A stretch of DNA of 64,000 nt from Amaurobius ferox (Eukaryota > Arthropoda > Arachnida > Araneae > Amaurobiidae): NCBI GenBank assembly GCA_951213105.1, contig OX578153.1, positions 50,112,539-50,176,538 of the forward strand, read 5' to 3'. Both the position numbers and the translations under genes were made by a program. Positions within the stretch are counted from its first letter, which is position 1. The number at the start of each line of letters is the position of its first letter. Below the pieces are notes generated by a model. That model was given only the letters and a program-made list of their open reading frames with translations, did no database searches and was not told the origin of the DNA. Below are positions 1-10,629 of the stretch, in pieces.

Positions 1-264
1 ATAAATTTCAATATTTTAGGAAAATTTCCGACGAAATATCTTGCGTGTTTAATGTTTCCCTGAGAAAGCTGCTTAAGTTTAATCCGTGACTCATTATAAA
101 GTTAATTATACATCCACCTAACGCGTGTCCATGTAATTGCTCTTTATAAGGATTTGTCTATTTAAAATCTGTTGAAAATTTATCCGCTGTTGAGATATTT
201 GCTTGTCTGTCATTAAGTAAAATTGAAAAGCACTAAATGATGATAGAAATATAGATTTATTTGT

Positions 265-705
265 AAAATTATTGCAAGTCCATAAAAGTGTAGCAATATT
301 GTAATTCAATAAAAGTATAACAGTTATATAAGTCAATAAAAGTGTAAGAATTTTGTAAGTTAATAAATATGCAGTAATACTATAAGTCAATAAATATGCA
401 ACAATAATATAAGTCAATAAAAGTGTGCCGATATTGCAAGTCAATATGGTAAGTTAATAAAAGCGTAAAAATATTATAAGTTAATAAATATGCAATAATA
501 TTATAAGTCAATAAAAGTGTGCCGATATTGCAAGTCAATAAATGTAGATCAATATTGTAATTCGTAAAAATGTATTGATATTGTAAGTCAGTAAATGTGT
601 ATCAGTATTGCAATTTGTAAAAGTGTAATGATATTGCAAGTCAATAAGAGTGTATCAATATTGAATTCCTAAACATGTAATGATATTGTAAGTCAATTAA
701 AATGA
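265..705. repeat. AT-rich minisatellite, unit about 31-33 bp
   Basis: A diverged tandem array of roughly a dozen units built on the theme AAGTCAATAAAAGTGT followed by GCCGATATTGC or a variant. Units differ by small indels and substitutions. An apparent 108-residue reading frame on the minus strand (118-444) is only the translation of this array, as its repeated LLLTY blocks show, so it is not called as a gene. Confidence 0.8.
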
Positions 706-720
706 AAAATTGAAATATCA

Positions 721-1916
721 GGACTGTATACACTCGATTTTCTAATATATTCATATTCCATAGTATTTAAGCTCCGCTTGCATCACATTCAGTTAATAAT
801 AAATTAAGAAAACTATATCCCTTAATCGGATTTCTTACGCAAGTTCTTCATTTAAAATATTGCTTAAATATATTTAAAATTCAAGTTCTCAAATTGGCAA
901 CAGATTAGTGAAGCTTACTAATTTGGTGCATTTGATTTATATATGAGTATATACTATTTTTATTCTCTTAACATCCGTAGCGTAGTAATAATTTCCAATT
1001 TGTCCTAAACCCTATAAATTCAATTTTGTTCAGGACTGGCTGGGTTTCAGTGCTGTTCCAATCTGCAAGACGAGCGGCCAGTCTGGACTGTGGATTATTT
1101 TTTTAGCTATTAATATTGTTTTCCCATAGAAAATAATGCTTCAAAATAATAATGAAATAATTCGATTTCTAGCCACTTCAGGGACACTGGCAGACGGTGA
1201 ATAATGAAATCTCCTGCAGGAAGGATGTTTGGGTTTGCTAGAAAAGCAGTTTTAATTACATATTTACATTATAATTTCTAAGATGCCTAATGTAGGTAGA
1301 AACTATCACTAGAGAATTGTGATCTATGCATAATTTTTTATTGTAATACTAGCATTTTAAAAACCATTTAGATTAAAATTTTTAAAAACATCGTGGGGAA
1401 TACTTCTTTTTACAGATACTACTGTGACTCCTTGTTGCGCCCTGGCAACCATGTTAGAATTTCTGTAGTTTTGATAACACTTTCCGACGTTTAGATATTT
1501 AATTTTGTTGATTCTAGTTTCCTGTATAAGTAGGGCGTCTATATCGTTTACATTTACAAAGTCCCTAAGTTCATTTATTCTTGGAGATATGGATTTCGCA
1601 TTCCAAAACAGTATTTTAAAATCATTTTAGGCCAACAATGGTGGGCAGTTGATTCGCATTTTGTTGAGTTTAGAGGTAATGTGGATTACCTCAAAGCATA
1701 TCGGCAGGTGATCATTTTTTTCTCAAACACTGCGGCAAGATATACCAACATTAGTTTTTATTAGATTTATATCGAACTTTCTGAGAAATTTCTTGACTAC
1801 CTGAAGAATCTTCGTTACGTAATCATCTTCTGAATTCTCAGTAATTCCGGTCTCAGTTTCCTCAATCTCTAGCATTTTCTACTACTGGGCACAAATTAAA
1901 GAAACAGATGAATATA
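721..1916. other. AT-rich stretch with no gene seen
   Basis: No reading frame with recognisable protein similarity, no RNA gene and no clear repeat structure could be supported here. It separates the minisatellite from the first TIR element. Confidence 0.5.
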
Positions 1917-2268
1917 CAGGATGATTAAAAAAGATGGACCAAACTTTACGAGGTGGTAGTATACACCAAACCAAGCATTTTTTTTCATAGTTTACCGGAT
2001 CAGAAATGAAACGTAAAGGCGTTACAGGACGCTTACTCGTTAGGAAGCGGTCGCTCCGCAAACTTTAAAGCGTCGCTATGGTTTTTATTTTTTAGTTGAA
2101 GAAGAAAACCACGTATACAATTTTAGCTGGGGAAGAAGAAGAACCCTTACGCAAATTTTTGTAACACCGAATGTACGGTCTTATCAGTCTGCAACAGTTA
2201 TTCGCAGCTCCAACTTTTGAGACGATGGTGGAATTTACAAATAGGGGAAAAGCCAATATTCAGCGCCA

Positions 2269-2499
2269 TTGATGAACACTAATATGAGTTTCATCCATGG
2301 ATCTGCAAATGGGAATGACAGAGAGACACAACGACTGTACGGGGAACGTTTTCTCCGTAGGCGGTTGCCCAATCGTAAAATATTTGAAAGATTGCATCGG
2401 CAGTTCTGTGACTCGGGATCCTTTCTCGCTACCAGGTGGCGTGCAAGGAGTGCTAGAACGCCTGTGGAACAGGCGATTTTGGACACAGTACCAGTTTAG
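2269..2499 (+). pseudogene. DUF4817 (helix-turn-helix) N-terminal fragment of a mariner-like transposase
   Basis: A 76-residue open stretch resembles the DUF4817 domain found at the N-terminus of transposon-derived proteins in spiders and other arthropods. The sequence pattern MSFIHGSANGN, then LYGERFLRR-LPNRKIFERLH, then GSF, then RTPVEQAILD matches my memory of that family (phenylalanine-glycine-rich start, RRxPNRKxFxRLHxxLxxTGSF core, RTPxxExAIL linker). The linker normally leads into a DDE/D catalytic domain, which is absent here because the frame stops at 2499. It lies inside the TIR element 1917-2984 in the expected position. It is a broken copy and no activity is expected. Confidence 0.7.
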
Positions 2500-2546
2500 C
2501 CAGACACAAACACAAGAGCAATGGACCACATTCTTTTTGTGCCACA

Positions 2547-2583
2547 ATCCACAGTGTAATGCATTCTGCATTACACTGTGGAT
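2547..2583. repeat. Perfect 17-bp inverted repeat with 3-nt loop
   Basis: Positions 2547-2563 and 2567-2583 are exact reverse complements (core CCACAGTGTAATGCA) around the loop TTC. It abuts the start of a SINE/LINE-tail insertion at 2584, inside the transposase region of the surrounding TIR element. It is too perfect to be an ancient random palindrome and may have arisen by a templated inverted duplication at insertion. Confidence 0.85.
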
Positions 2584-2652
2584 CTCCCGGTCGTCCAAAC
2601 GGTTACCATACACCTTTCTGGTAGGTCGGATGGTCTGGATCTCAACAACAAC
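2584..2652 (+). mobile_element. 3'-end fragment of the 5S-SINE/LINE tail family
   Basis: This segment reads CCCGGTCGTCCAAACGGTTA, then CACCTTTCTGGTAGGTCGGA, then TGGTCTGGATCTCAAC(AAC)n. It matches the tail of the 5S-derived SINE at 14860-14927 almost base for base. It is a 5'-truncated insertion within the TIR element 1917-2984. No clean target duplication was found. Confidence 0.7.
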
Positions 2653-2669
2653 AACTCATACCGTCTCTC

Positions 2670-2725
2670 TGGCAGTCGAAACTGCTGCTCATGTCCTAGG
2701 AAGAGTCGGACGGTCTGGATTTTCA
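2670..2725 (+). mobile_element. Short insertion sharing the AGTCGGACGGTCTGG tail
   Basis: The tail GTCCTAGGAAGAGTCGGACG plus GTCTGGATTTTC matches the 3' end found at 3837-3876 and 33451-33508. It is flanked by an imperfect direct repeat (CATACCGTCTCTC left, CATACCATCTCCA right), consistent with a decayed target-site duplication. It lies a few bases beyond the previous tail fragment, so two related insertions landed next to each other. Confidence 0.55.
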
Positions 2726-2984
2726 ACCCATACCATCTCCAGCGAATCCAAGCAATGACTGTGGTCGCTCTTTTGAACCATACTTTAATTATTGTTTATT
2801 AAATGTCATTTTATAACTCCGAAGACATTCTTGTGTTTTCGCTTCTCCTCATCGGTTTCACCACTAAGCGCCCACTGGCGCCTTTACCTTTCATTTCCGA
2901 CCCGATAAACTATGATGAAAAATGCTTTGGTTGGTGTGTGCTACCACCTCGTAAAATTTGGCACATCTTTTTTTAATCATTCTA

Positions 2985-4299
2985 TATATACAAGTTGTGG
3001 ATTAAAGCTCCAACTAAGATACCCAATCAGAAAGTAAAATGAAGAATAGGTCAATCAATCCGGAAAACACACAAGATTGGAATGCCGTAAAGATTAACAG
3101 AAATGCCCCATAGACACGAGATGATTCAAAAGAGATTTAAAAGAGTTCCAAAAAACCAAAACAGGTGAAGATAACATACATTGCTGTTCAAATGAAAAAC
3201 ATGGTACATTGTTTATTAATGTGTTCTTAATATTGCTTTGCATTAGTTTTCTTTAGTCTTTGCATGAAATGTTTGTACTTATAGATATCAAAGTTTGTTT
3301 AATGATTTATTTCATGGTTATTTTTAAAATTTAGAGCCCTTGCAACGACGAAATATATAAAAGTTGCAGTAAACACAATTATTTTTTTATCATTTACCTA
3401 CCAGCATATGTGGCTTAAAAAATTCCCTACATATATGAATCAAACACTTCGTTCAATTAATATCATAAATAAATCTCTCATGCGAAACTGCTTATGGACT
3501 TTTAGACCAGGGATTTAAATTTAAGGTCTCATTTCAAGCTTATCGATCGTAGTTCCATGTCTATTAATAGAAGGCGCTCATATAGCAGAGCAATACAATC
3601 TGTTGTAAATCCAATAGCTTTTGTAACTTTAAAAGGATCCAAGTTATAGTTCCGCTATGGAAGCGACCTCTATTGATCTACGCAGAACTACAAACTACTA
3701 AACGTGAAAACTACTAACTGTGGCTACTTTGGATCTGAAAATTATATATGAAACAACTCGGCCAAATGTGGGCAGTGTAGCTCGTGGAATATCTGCAATG
3801 GAAAGTACAACTGCGACACAAGACAATCCGTCGTTACTCTAAGTCCTCAGGACGAGTCGGACGGTCTGGGTCTTCAACAAGACAATCCGTCGTTAAGAGG
3901 GTTCTTGGTTCAGAAAGTGTTATGTGTCATAAAAGAAAGTACTAATTGACTTTCCTCCAATTTTCTCTGCATTAAAGAAATGTTAGGGTAATTTTTGCCG
4001 AATATTATTCATGAGAACATGCGGCAGCGTTATTTCATTTAAAAAATAACGGTTAAAAATTGAATTTCTACTTTAATTTTACATGATTTAAATATTACAG
4101 AAATTATTTAAATTAATTTTCCCCTCTTTAGGGCAAATTCAAATGTAATAATTAAGTGTACCAAAATATATCCTGTTAAATTTCAATTCCTTTAATAATT
4201 ATCTGCCCATTCATCTGATATTACTTTAAATCATTTACTTAATCGATTTTGAACTCAACTAATTTTCAAATTAAACAAAGTTTCAGAAAGGCCTTAAGG
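2985..4299. other. Non-coding stretch with one tiny retro-insertion
   Basis: Apart from the 40-bp insertion at 3837-3876, no gene, RNA or repeat was supported in this AT-rich stretch. Confidence 0.45.
3837..3876 (+). mobile_element. 40-bp retro-insertion with perfect 19-bp target duplication
   Basis: The insert begins CTCTAAGTCCTCAGGACGAG and ends TCGGACGGTCTGGGTCTTCA. Positions 3818-3836 and 3877-3895 are identical 19-bp direct repeats ending in AATCCGTCGTTA. The insert equals the 3' tail shared with the 5S SINE and the insertion at 33451. This is the signature of target-primed reverse transcription that aborted after copying only the last 40 bases of a template. Confidence 0.85.
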
Positions 4300-4570
4300 A
4301 TTATTATTATAATTGATTAAATGAATCGATATTAATTCCTTTATCGATTGAAGAATATCGATCACACAATTTATCATCGTTAAGCAGGTGTTGCAGACAT
4401 TCTTTTGAAGTTGTGTTTTTCTGTGCACACACTATAACCACATGTGCTATCAAAATACTGTGATTAATCGCGATATAATCAATCTTAATTTATGGCATTG
4501 CATTACATTCTTATAAATAAGACCAAAGAATTCTTCATCGAGCAAGAAAATTCCTTGTGTATCACCACAT
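4300..4570. repeat. Dispersed repeat, copy 1
   Basis: This block (containing TTTATCGATTGAAGAATAT, GTTAAGCAGGTGTTGCAGAC and TCTGTGCACACACT) recurs with moderate divergence at about 6945-7180. A minus-strand frame through it (4450-4752, 100 codons) shows no recognisable domain and is not called. The family is not identified. Confidence 0.6.
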
Positions 4571-4599
4571 AATTTAATGTGACAAGCATGTTTTCTATA

Positions 4600-5328
4600 T
4601 AAAGGGAAATTCTCTACTAATAATAAAAATAACATAAGTTTTGATAAATCTTTAAGATTATTTGGTATATAATGCAATTTCACTTTTATGAATTTATTAG
4701 AAAATGTACTGGACATCGTCTGGAATCTAAAGCAGGGATTAAGTAAAGGCATTCATCCAAGTTTGAAAAATGCAACCGGACAAAGGAAATAAATAAATTT
4801 TACTTTTAGCAGCGCGCACAATAAAAGGTTCCATAAATTCAATCAGCCAGATTTGACAATTTCTGTAGAAATCTGACACCTGTGAGTTTTTCGTAGCTTC
4901 TTATGTTCAGATTGATAAAGAATAATTCTTTATAAACAAAATCGGTATTTTACCGATAAATAATTTTAGAGCAAGGTGCTATAGATGGCACCACAAATTA
5001 AATTGGCCTGATTTCGACTTTTACGTTTATACCTTTGATTCGAATTCGGATTACAACAAATTCGAGTAAGTGTATTTTCCAGGGACCTGGGTATCCCTGT
5101 ACCAAATTTTATGGCTATATATCGCTTTGATTTTTCATTACTGACTAAACAAAATAACAAGCACACAGACAACTTATTTCACTATTATAGATTGATGAAC
5201 TGATTCTAAGAACGTACAGTATTTTGAGAAAGGTATATGACAATGATATAAAAGTAATGCATTTATATATTTAATATAAAGTAAGGTATACAGTAATTAT
5301 GGATTTGATATAAAAAACCGTCATTTTT
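4600..5328. other. AT-rich stretch with no gene seen
   Basis: Only short spurious frames are present and no repeat structure was recognised. Confidence 0.45.
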
Positions 5329-6266
5329 AACACTTTCCAACATAGTTGAAAAGTGTTTATGACTTTATTCATTTTACCTGTTTGTCCTTTCGTACCATAA
5401 ATGCAGTAAAAATGACTTTTTCAAAATGAAATTTTAGTATGTTATTGAAACGGTCTGTGGAGCATATGCAAATGTAAATGAATAAAATCACCCAATTAAT
5501 TTTGGATTGAACTCGGGTCGAAAACGTGAAATGCATTAAACCCTATGGGACCCAATTCTTCAAACATTTTTTAAGCAGAGTTAAAATTCACAAATGGCTT
5601 CGATATTTTTAGGAAATATTCAAATTATCCTATAAAATATATAAAATAAATTTCAACAACATGTGTTCTGTAGTTGTTTAAATAAAACTTAAAATAATTA
5701 TTACACCCATATTATATGAAGAGATCACGTGACCCACTACAAAATAAAATATGGCATCCACCTTTTTTGCCTAGTGTAAAAATCGTGATTTTAAAAGTTT
5801 TTTAAATTTTATATTTAATGTTGAATCAGTTCTAAAACGGATTTAATTTTGCGTATTTTCTGTGCTTCTATATTCTGTACTTACGCAATTACAATATTTT
5901 TTAATTTAAATGAATATCAAACCTTGATTATTTCTATGACGAAGCCTAATTTTGATGGATGCAGAATGTAAACAAGTGATTGTAAGATGGGTTGTATAAG
6001 AACTGCTGAAATTTTTTCACGTAAAATTATTTAGCTCTGGTGTCTGGAATAAAAGTGATATGAATGAAATATTGATTGCTTTTACATAGAGAACCAGACG
6101 ACGTATATTTCGATGTATTGAATGAAATTAATTATTTTCGATGAAATTTTAAGTTTTCAAATATAATTAATTATTGTAATACTGTGATAATTTAAAATAT
6201 ATCTGCGCTGAATGTATCGCATTTTAGAGAATTTTAAATAAAATTGTATTTCAGTTGGAAAGTGTT
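5329..6266 (+). mobile_element. Gamma member of the ACTTTCC hairpin-ended family
   Basis: The left end (5329-5357) folds into a hairpin: AACACTTT pairs with AAAGTGTT and CAAC pairs with GTTG, with one internal C.A mismatch and an ATA loop. The right end is GGAAAGTGTT (6257-6266), the inverted complement of the left AACACTTTCC. The 938-bp interior is AT-rich and non-coding. A second copy lies at 39565-40424. The asymmetric architecture (hairpin at one end, single inverted repeat at the other) is the same as in the alpha and beta members elsewhere in the window. Confidence 0.65.
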
Positions 6267-6944
6267 TCATAATCAATGCTTTATACATAATTGATCTTTC
6301 TTGCTTCTATTTGTTTTGCTTATAATTTTTTTGATAAAATAACGGAAGCGGGTGGGGATATTTAGTATTCACTATCGCTCAAAATCGATAGAAAAATACT
6401 TATTGATTGTGATAATCAAACTAAATTTCATTAAAACTGCTTGACTTTTTTCAGATATATCTTAAGAATTACAAATTGCATTATTTCAACAACTTTCGAT
6501 TTAGATCCTGCTATTCTCAGCATATTTAAATCCTTCAAGATTATCAAATATTTAATCATTTTATTATATTCATCAAATATTTAATTATTTTATAATATTT
6601 GATCTCTTTATTAAATATATCAGTGGTTATCAATGCGGGGGTCCAGAGCCCCCCTTGGGTTTCATCACTGTACTCTACTATGTTCCGCGAGCAACACAAT
6701 ATATGTTGTAACTAATAAAATTTTTATTAAATCTTGTTTTTTTATAAATACATTTTTATCAAATCCCGATTTTAAGAAGTTCGTATTTCTTTTCTTTTAT
6801 TGCTATGGTGTCGTTGAGTTTAAAAGTTTAGGAACCACTAAAATATATCATGACATATTGAAAAGTATTCGTATTAAAATATATATCTAAAGGAAAATGT
6901 AAGATATTCTTATAGCTCAAAATTAAGATTATAATTATATCAAA
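6267..6944. other. AT-rich stretch with no gene seen
   Basis: An 85-codon frame at 6633-6890 has no recognisable domain and a composition expected from AT-rich noise. Confidence 0.45.
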
Positions 6945-7180
6945 TAAATCGATATTAATTCTTTTATCGATTGAAGAATATTGGTTATACAATTAATCAT
7001 CGTTAAGCAGGTGTTGCAGACATGTTTGAAGTTGTGTTTTTCTGTGCATATACTGAAACCACATGCGCTATCAAAATGCTGATTAATCGTGCTATAATCA
7101 ATCTTAATTATGACATTGCGTTACCTCTTTAGAAGTAAGGCTAAAGTATTCCTTATTTAGCAAGGAACTTTTGTGTTTCT
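6945..7180. repeat. Dispersed repeat, copy 2
   Basis: Homologous to 4300-4570. The shared anchors are ATCGATATTAATTC, GTTAAGCAGGTGTTGCAGAC and the block from GAAGTTGTGTTTTTCTGTGC onward. Neither copy carries a recognisable gene. Confidence 0.6.
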
Positions 7181-7830
7181 ATCCTATATGTCTGGTATAA
7201 TCATGTGTTATCAATGTAAAATGTATTGTTACTGCGAATCCTCTGGAATTGTGGGTGTACACGTAGGATATAAGAATGAGTCCGAATTTCTGTATAACTA
7301 TCACGTTTATTTACAAGCACAACGTAAACAGGAACGAAAAATATACAGTCAAGCAGCACTTAAATGCTCCACTAATTTCACAAAATAACTGATATGAATC
7401 TCAAAACATTGAAAAAAGTAATTTCATAAAACAGCAGCTACTAATTTGGAAACATTGACAAAAACTGCACCCCAATGTAGCTCGTATCTTGGTTATTGAA
7501 CTCTAATGGAGTGATGATTCCTATTATAGTCTCTCTATAGAAATTTCTGGATTTCTCCATTCCTCCTAGATTAATCGTTATGTCGCAGTCTTTCTCGAAC
7601 TTTCTGTAATTCGCCAAAATGTCGCCAAATCGACAACAAATCGCTAAATTTGGCAACACTATACCCCGGACTTCATCTTCTGGAAACCCTAGGCTCACTT
7701 CATGGAATGCATGGGTGTTTTTTACCTGGTCTTCGAAAGAGACAAAAGAATAAACGCCAGTGAGGGAATGTTACGTGTTCACAACAGTATTATCAATTTG
7801 AAGTAGGAACAAAAATCAAAAGGATATAAA
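7181..7830. repeat. Non-coding, with a beta-family-like 'CGCCAA' tract
   Basis: The tract at about 7605-7665 (TTCGCCAAAATGTCGCC, AATCGCTAAATTTGGCAAC) resembles the gcc-aa-rich interior of beta elements (compare 41840-41925). No termini are recognisable, so at most this is a fragment. Frames at 7173-7388 and 7441-7698 have no identifiable domains. Confidence 0.35.
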
Positions 7831-7839
7831 AATATTTAG

Positions 7840-7895
7840 CTTCATATAAAACTAGTATTTATGATACTAGTATTTATTATGATACTAGTATTTAA
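7840..7895. repeat. Short direct repeat, 'ACTAGTATTTA' x3
   Basis: ACTAGTATTTA occurs three times in close succession, the last two as TGATACTAGTATTTA. It is a minor local slippage repeat. Confidence 0.7.
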
Positions 7896-7899
7896 GTCT

Positions 7900-8535
7900 C
7901 TCGAAGACGGGAAAACTGACGCGCAAAAAAGTTTGCGACTTTTAAAAAATAAGTTTTCATACTTGGCGTTTACATTCGAAAAATAATTGTTCTTAACAAA
8001 ACTGGTCACTTGGAAGCTTTTTGGAAGTATGAAAAGATTTTCGGAATTTCCGCCATTTTGTCAGGCCCTGGGGAGAGAAACTGGAAATCCGGCTTCGTTG
8101 GTTCAATACAGTGGCAGATATTGTAAGTGTGAAAACCTTAAATTTTCAAAGTCACCGAAGTGGTATTGGGAAAGCTTGGAATGTAACTGTTTGAAACACC
8201 AATATTCTTTGCCAGGGGAGTAAATAGAACATAGATCTCCGTTAGGTTTTGTATCGTAGGCGATACTAAAAGTGCATAAAGGGCCAATGCTTAAACCGAC
8301 CAGATTGGATGATAAGGTGGCCAATGAAGAAGTGTTGCTACATCGCCGCGAGGAACAACCAATAGAGATACAGAGGGCGTATCTGGATCTGAAGCGAAAT
8401 GATGTGGTAACGAGAAAAGTATTAAAAATTTCAAGTCAGAAATTGGAGGCGATGATGTCCTAGAAGGTGTAGTATTTAGTCTAAATTCACGCAATGACTG
8501 TCCGAGAGCGTTGTGACTAAAATGGAAGTCTAGAA
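7900..8535. other. Non-coding stretch with overlapping spurious frames
   Basis: Frames of 60-83 codons exist on both strands, but none shows a recognisable domain and they overlap one another on opposite strands. It has somewhat higher GC than its surroundings, merging into the Tc1 relic. Confidence 0.4.
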
Positions 8536-8539
8536 TGTT

Positions 8540-9850
8540 CATGTAGAATGTAAATGGCAGTCTAGAATGTACTCACCGAGTAATGCGCAACTATCCCGCG
8601 CACTTTGAATGAGATATAAGGGAAGGAACCAGCAGAATCGGCAATAGTCGTGCCGCTCAGACTGCCAGGGAAATCATTTTGCAACTTTTTGTCGCAGAGG
8701 AAAAGTGTAGTAGAAGAGAATACTAGACCGCCGCCAACCTTGGCCGTCCCTGTAGACAGACAATTTCACGAGGGGTATGGTGATCGGACTCAGAAGGGCA
8801 AGTTGGTCCATACGTAAAATCTCAGTGGACAGCCACCTACACGCGTCCAAGGTGCACAGGCTGTGGTGAAGTTAGTTGGAACAAGGGAATATGGCACGTT
8901 TGAGGGGTGCCGTACGGCCAAATTGACGTCAGCACGCGTGGACCGACGTATCCGCCAGCAAACGTTGGCGACCCTGCAGACCACTTACGTCGCCCTTTTG
9001 CAGCATGTGCAGGACACTCTTGACGCTCCCGTATCGACGAGGGCCCTTATCTGCCGATTGGTCGCCGGCGACCTGCACTCGTGGTGCGGTGCCCGTTAAG
9101 AAGACAGCCATTGACCCAACAACACAGTCGCCTTCATTTGCAATGGTGCCAGGATAGAGCCACGTCGATAGTGGAATACCACAGGGTCGTGTTCTCAGAC
9201 GAGCCACACTTCTGTTTTAGCAATGACAGTCGCCGCTTCTGTTTTAACAGTAACAGTACGATTCTAGAGCCGAAGTGGTGACAGGTTCAATCCGGTCGAA
9301 TCTGTGGAACTCCACGACAATCTGTGCATCTCCAGCCTTATTTGTAGAATGCCACTGTGGTTGCCACGCGACAACGCGACATCATGGTTCAGGGTGCCAT
9401 CGCCTACGGTAGCAGGTCACCTCTGGTCCATACTGAGGCCAGTACGACTGCCCAACGGTACGTGGTTGATGTTCTGCGGCCGGTGACACTACCCATTCTT
9501 CAGGGGGTGTCCAATGCCATTTACCAGCAGGATAACGTCCGACCGGACACGGCACGCATCAGCCAACATGCCCTACAAGGTACCTAGGTATTTCGCTGGA
9601 CACCAGTCTCCTTTGCTCTCTCAGCAGTAGAACACGTCTGGAATGTGATTGGACGTCGCTTGCTTTCGCTGCCACCTTCGCGTTTAGAAGACGAACTCTG
9701 GTAAATAGTTGGCAGGGAATAGGAAGCCATCCCTCAGGACACCATCGTCACGCTCATTAACTCCATACCTAAACGTGTTGCTGTCTGTATCGCCGCCCGC
9801 TGTGGTCCTACAACCTACTGATCAGACGGTGTTATCGCTCAGTGTATAGG
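8540..9850 (+). mobile_element. Decayed Tc1-like DNA transposon
   Basis: A locally GC-richer block whose interrupted plus-strand frames match a Tc1-like transposase over most of its length. Terminal inverted repeats were not identified. The block ends in an (AT)n tract at 9866. The base composition contrasts with the surrounding AT-rich DNA, in keeping with an inserted element. Confidence 0.75.
8863..9822 (+). pseudogene. Tc1-like transposase pseudogene (frameshifted, internal stops)
   Basis: Three plus-strand frames together cover the transposase. At 8863-9099 the segment RRIRQQTLATLQTTY and VQDTLDAPVSTRALICRLVA is the second helix-turn-helix part. At 9081-9281 the segment LTQQHSRLHLQWCQDRA and VVFSDEPHFCF holds the first catalytic aspartate (SDE). 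At 9357-9587 the segment VQGAIAYGSRSPLV, then RYVVDVLRPVTLP, then AIYQQDNVRPDTARI holds the second (QQDN-RP). After 9588 VEHVWNVIGRRL and INSIPKRVAVCIAARCG continue to a stop near 9822, with in-frame stops in between. Tc1-like transposases are about 340 residues, so this is close to full length but broken by at least three frameshifts or stops. I infer it is non-functional. Confidence 0.85.
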
Positions 9851-9865
9851 TGTATCGTGTTGCAA

Positions 9866-9890
9866 TATATATATATATATATATATATAT
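9866..9890. repeat. (AT)n microsatellite
   Basis: A pure TA run of about 24 bases directly after the Tc1 relic. Confidence 0.9.
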
Positions 9891-10201
9891 CACTTATTGT
9901 TCGTTGCTGTCTCTCTCTGCTTGTCGAATTTCATCACTTTCTGCTTCTTGGTGTCTAATTTTCACTGTCACGTAGTATATTTCAATCAACTATATAAATA
10001 TCTGTTCGTTTTTCAGAACTTGCATGCATTCAATTAATTGTTAGTAAATATAATGAATGTAGATTTTAATGTACAATAAATACTACTTTTTAATTACAAT
10101 AAAGCCAATTGTATCTCTTTTCTCGAAATACAAATTAAAATAATACTGAAATGTAGGCAATATATGAAATATATATATATACACACAAATAAACATTGTA
10201 C

Positions 10202-10202
<1 letters not shown>

Positions 10203-10241
<39 letters not shown>
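10203..10241. repeat. (AT)n microsatellite
   Basis: A nearly pure TA run of about 36 bases, with further shorter TA and CA tracts just upstream (10170-10190). Confidence 0.9.
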
Positions 10242-10242
<1 letters not shown>

Positions 10243-10524
10243 GAGTATATACACAAGAAAAAATATCCGACAGCGCTCGAATTACTTGGTGAACATTTCT
10301 TTGCTTAAGGTTTTATCTTAACTCTGAAAATGACACTAATCCATCATAGGTAAATTAGTCGTGACATGCCTGAGCAAGTATATCCATCTTTCAGTTTTAT
10401 ACGTTCCATATGAAGGACATTTAACCGCACAAATAATCCCGTACTTGATATTATAATATTTTCATTGGCTGCAGTCTTGTCCTTTGCAAAAGCAAAGCGA
10501 AAACAAACATCATATTCAGTATTT

Positions 10525-10626
10525 TATATCTCATAAAGTATACATATATAAAGTCTCATAAATGATACATATATAAAATCTCATAAAGTATACATACATA
10601 GAGTCTCATAAAGTATGCATATAAAA
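10525..10626. repeat. 25-27 bp tandem repeat, four units
   Basis: Four units of TCTCATAAAGTATACATATA type differ at a few positions (AAATGATACATATATAA, CATACATAG, TGCATATAAAA). Confidence 0.85.
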
Positions 10627-10629
10627 CAC

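Larger units (their letters stand above)
1917..2984 (+). mobile_element. TA-flanked TIR transposon with DUF4817-type transposase relic
   Basis: The ends are long imperfect inverted repeats of about 90 bp: CAGGATGATTAAAAAAGATG on the left pairs with the reverse complement of the sequence ending at 2984. Both arms contain the motif around GAGGTGGTAG and a CAAGCATTTTT block. TA dinucleotides flank both ends, as expected for IS630/Tc1/mariner insertions. The interior carries the N-terminal part of a transposase (2269-2499), then two short retro-insertions and a perfect hairpin that replace the rest of the coding region. The TIRs are related to those of the element at 18280-19146, so both belong to one family. 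Confidence 0.75.

Noticed and set aside
118..444. 108-residue minus-strand frame
   Set aside because: Its LLLTY repeats come from the minisatellite at 265-705 and there is no domain.
265..705. CRISPR-like array
   Set aside because: Units are contiguous and diverged with no unique spacers, and the genome is clearly eukaryotic.
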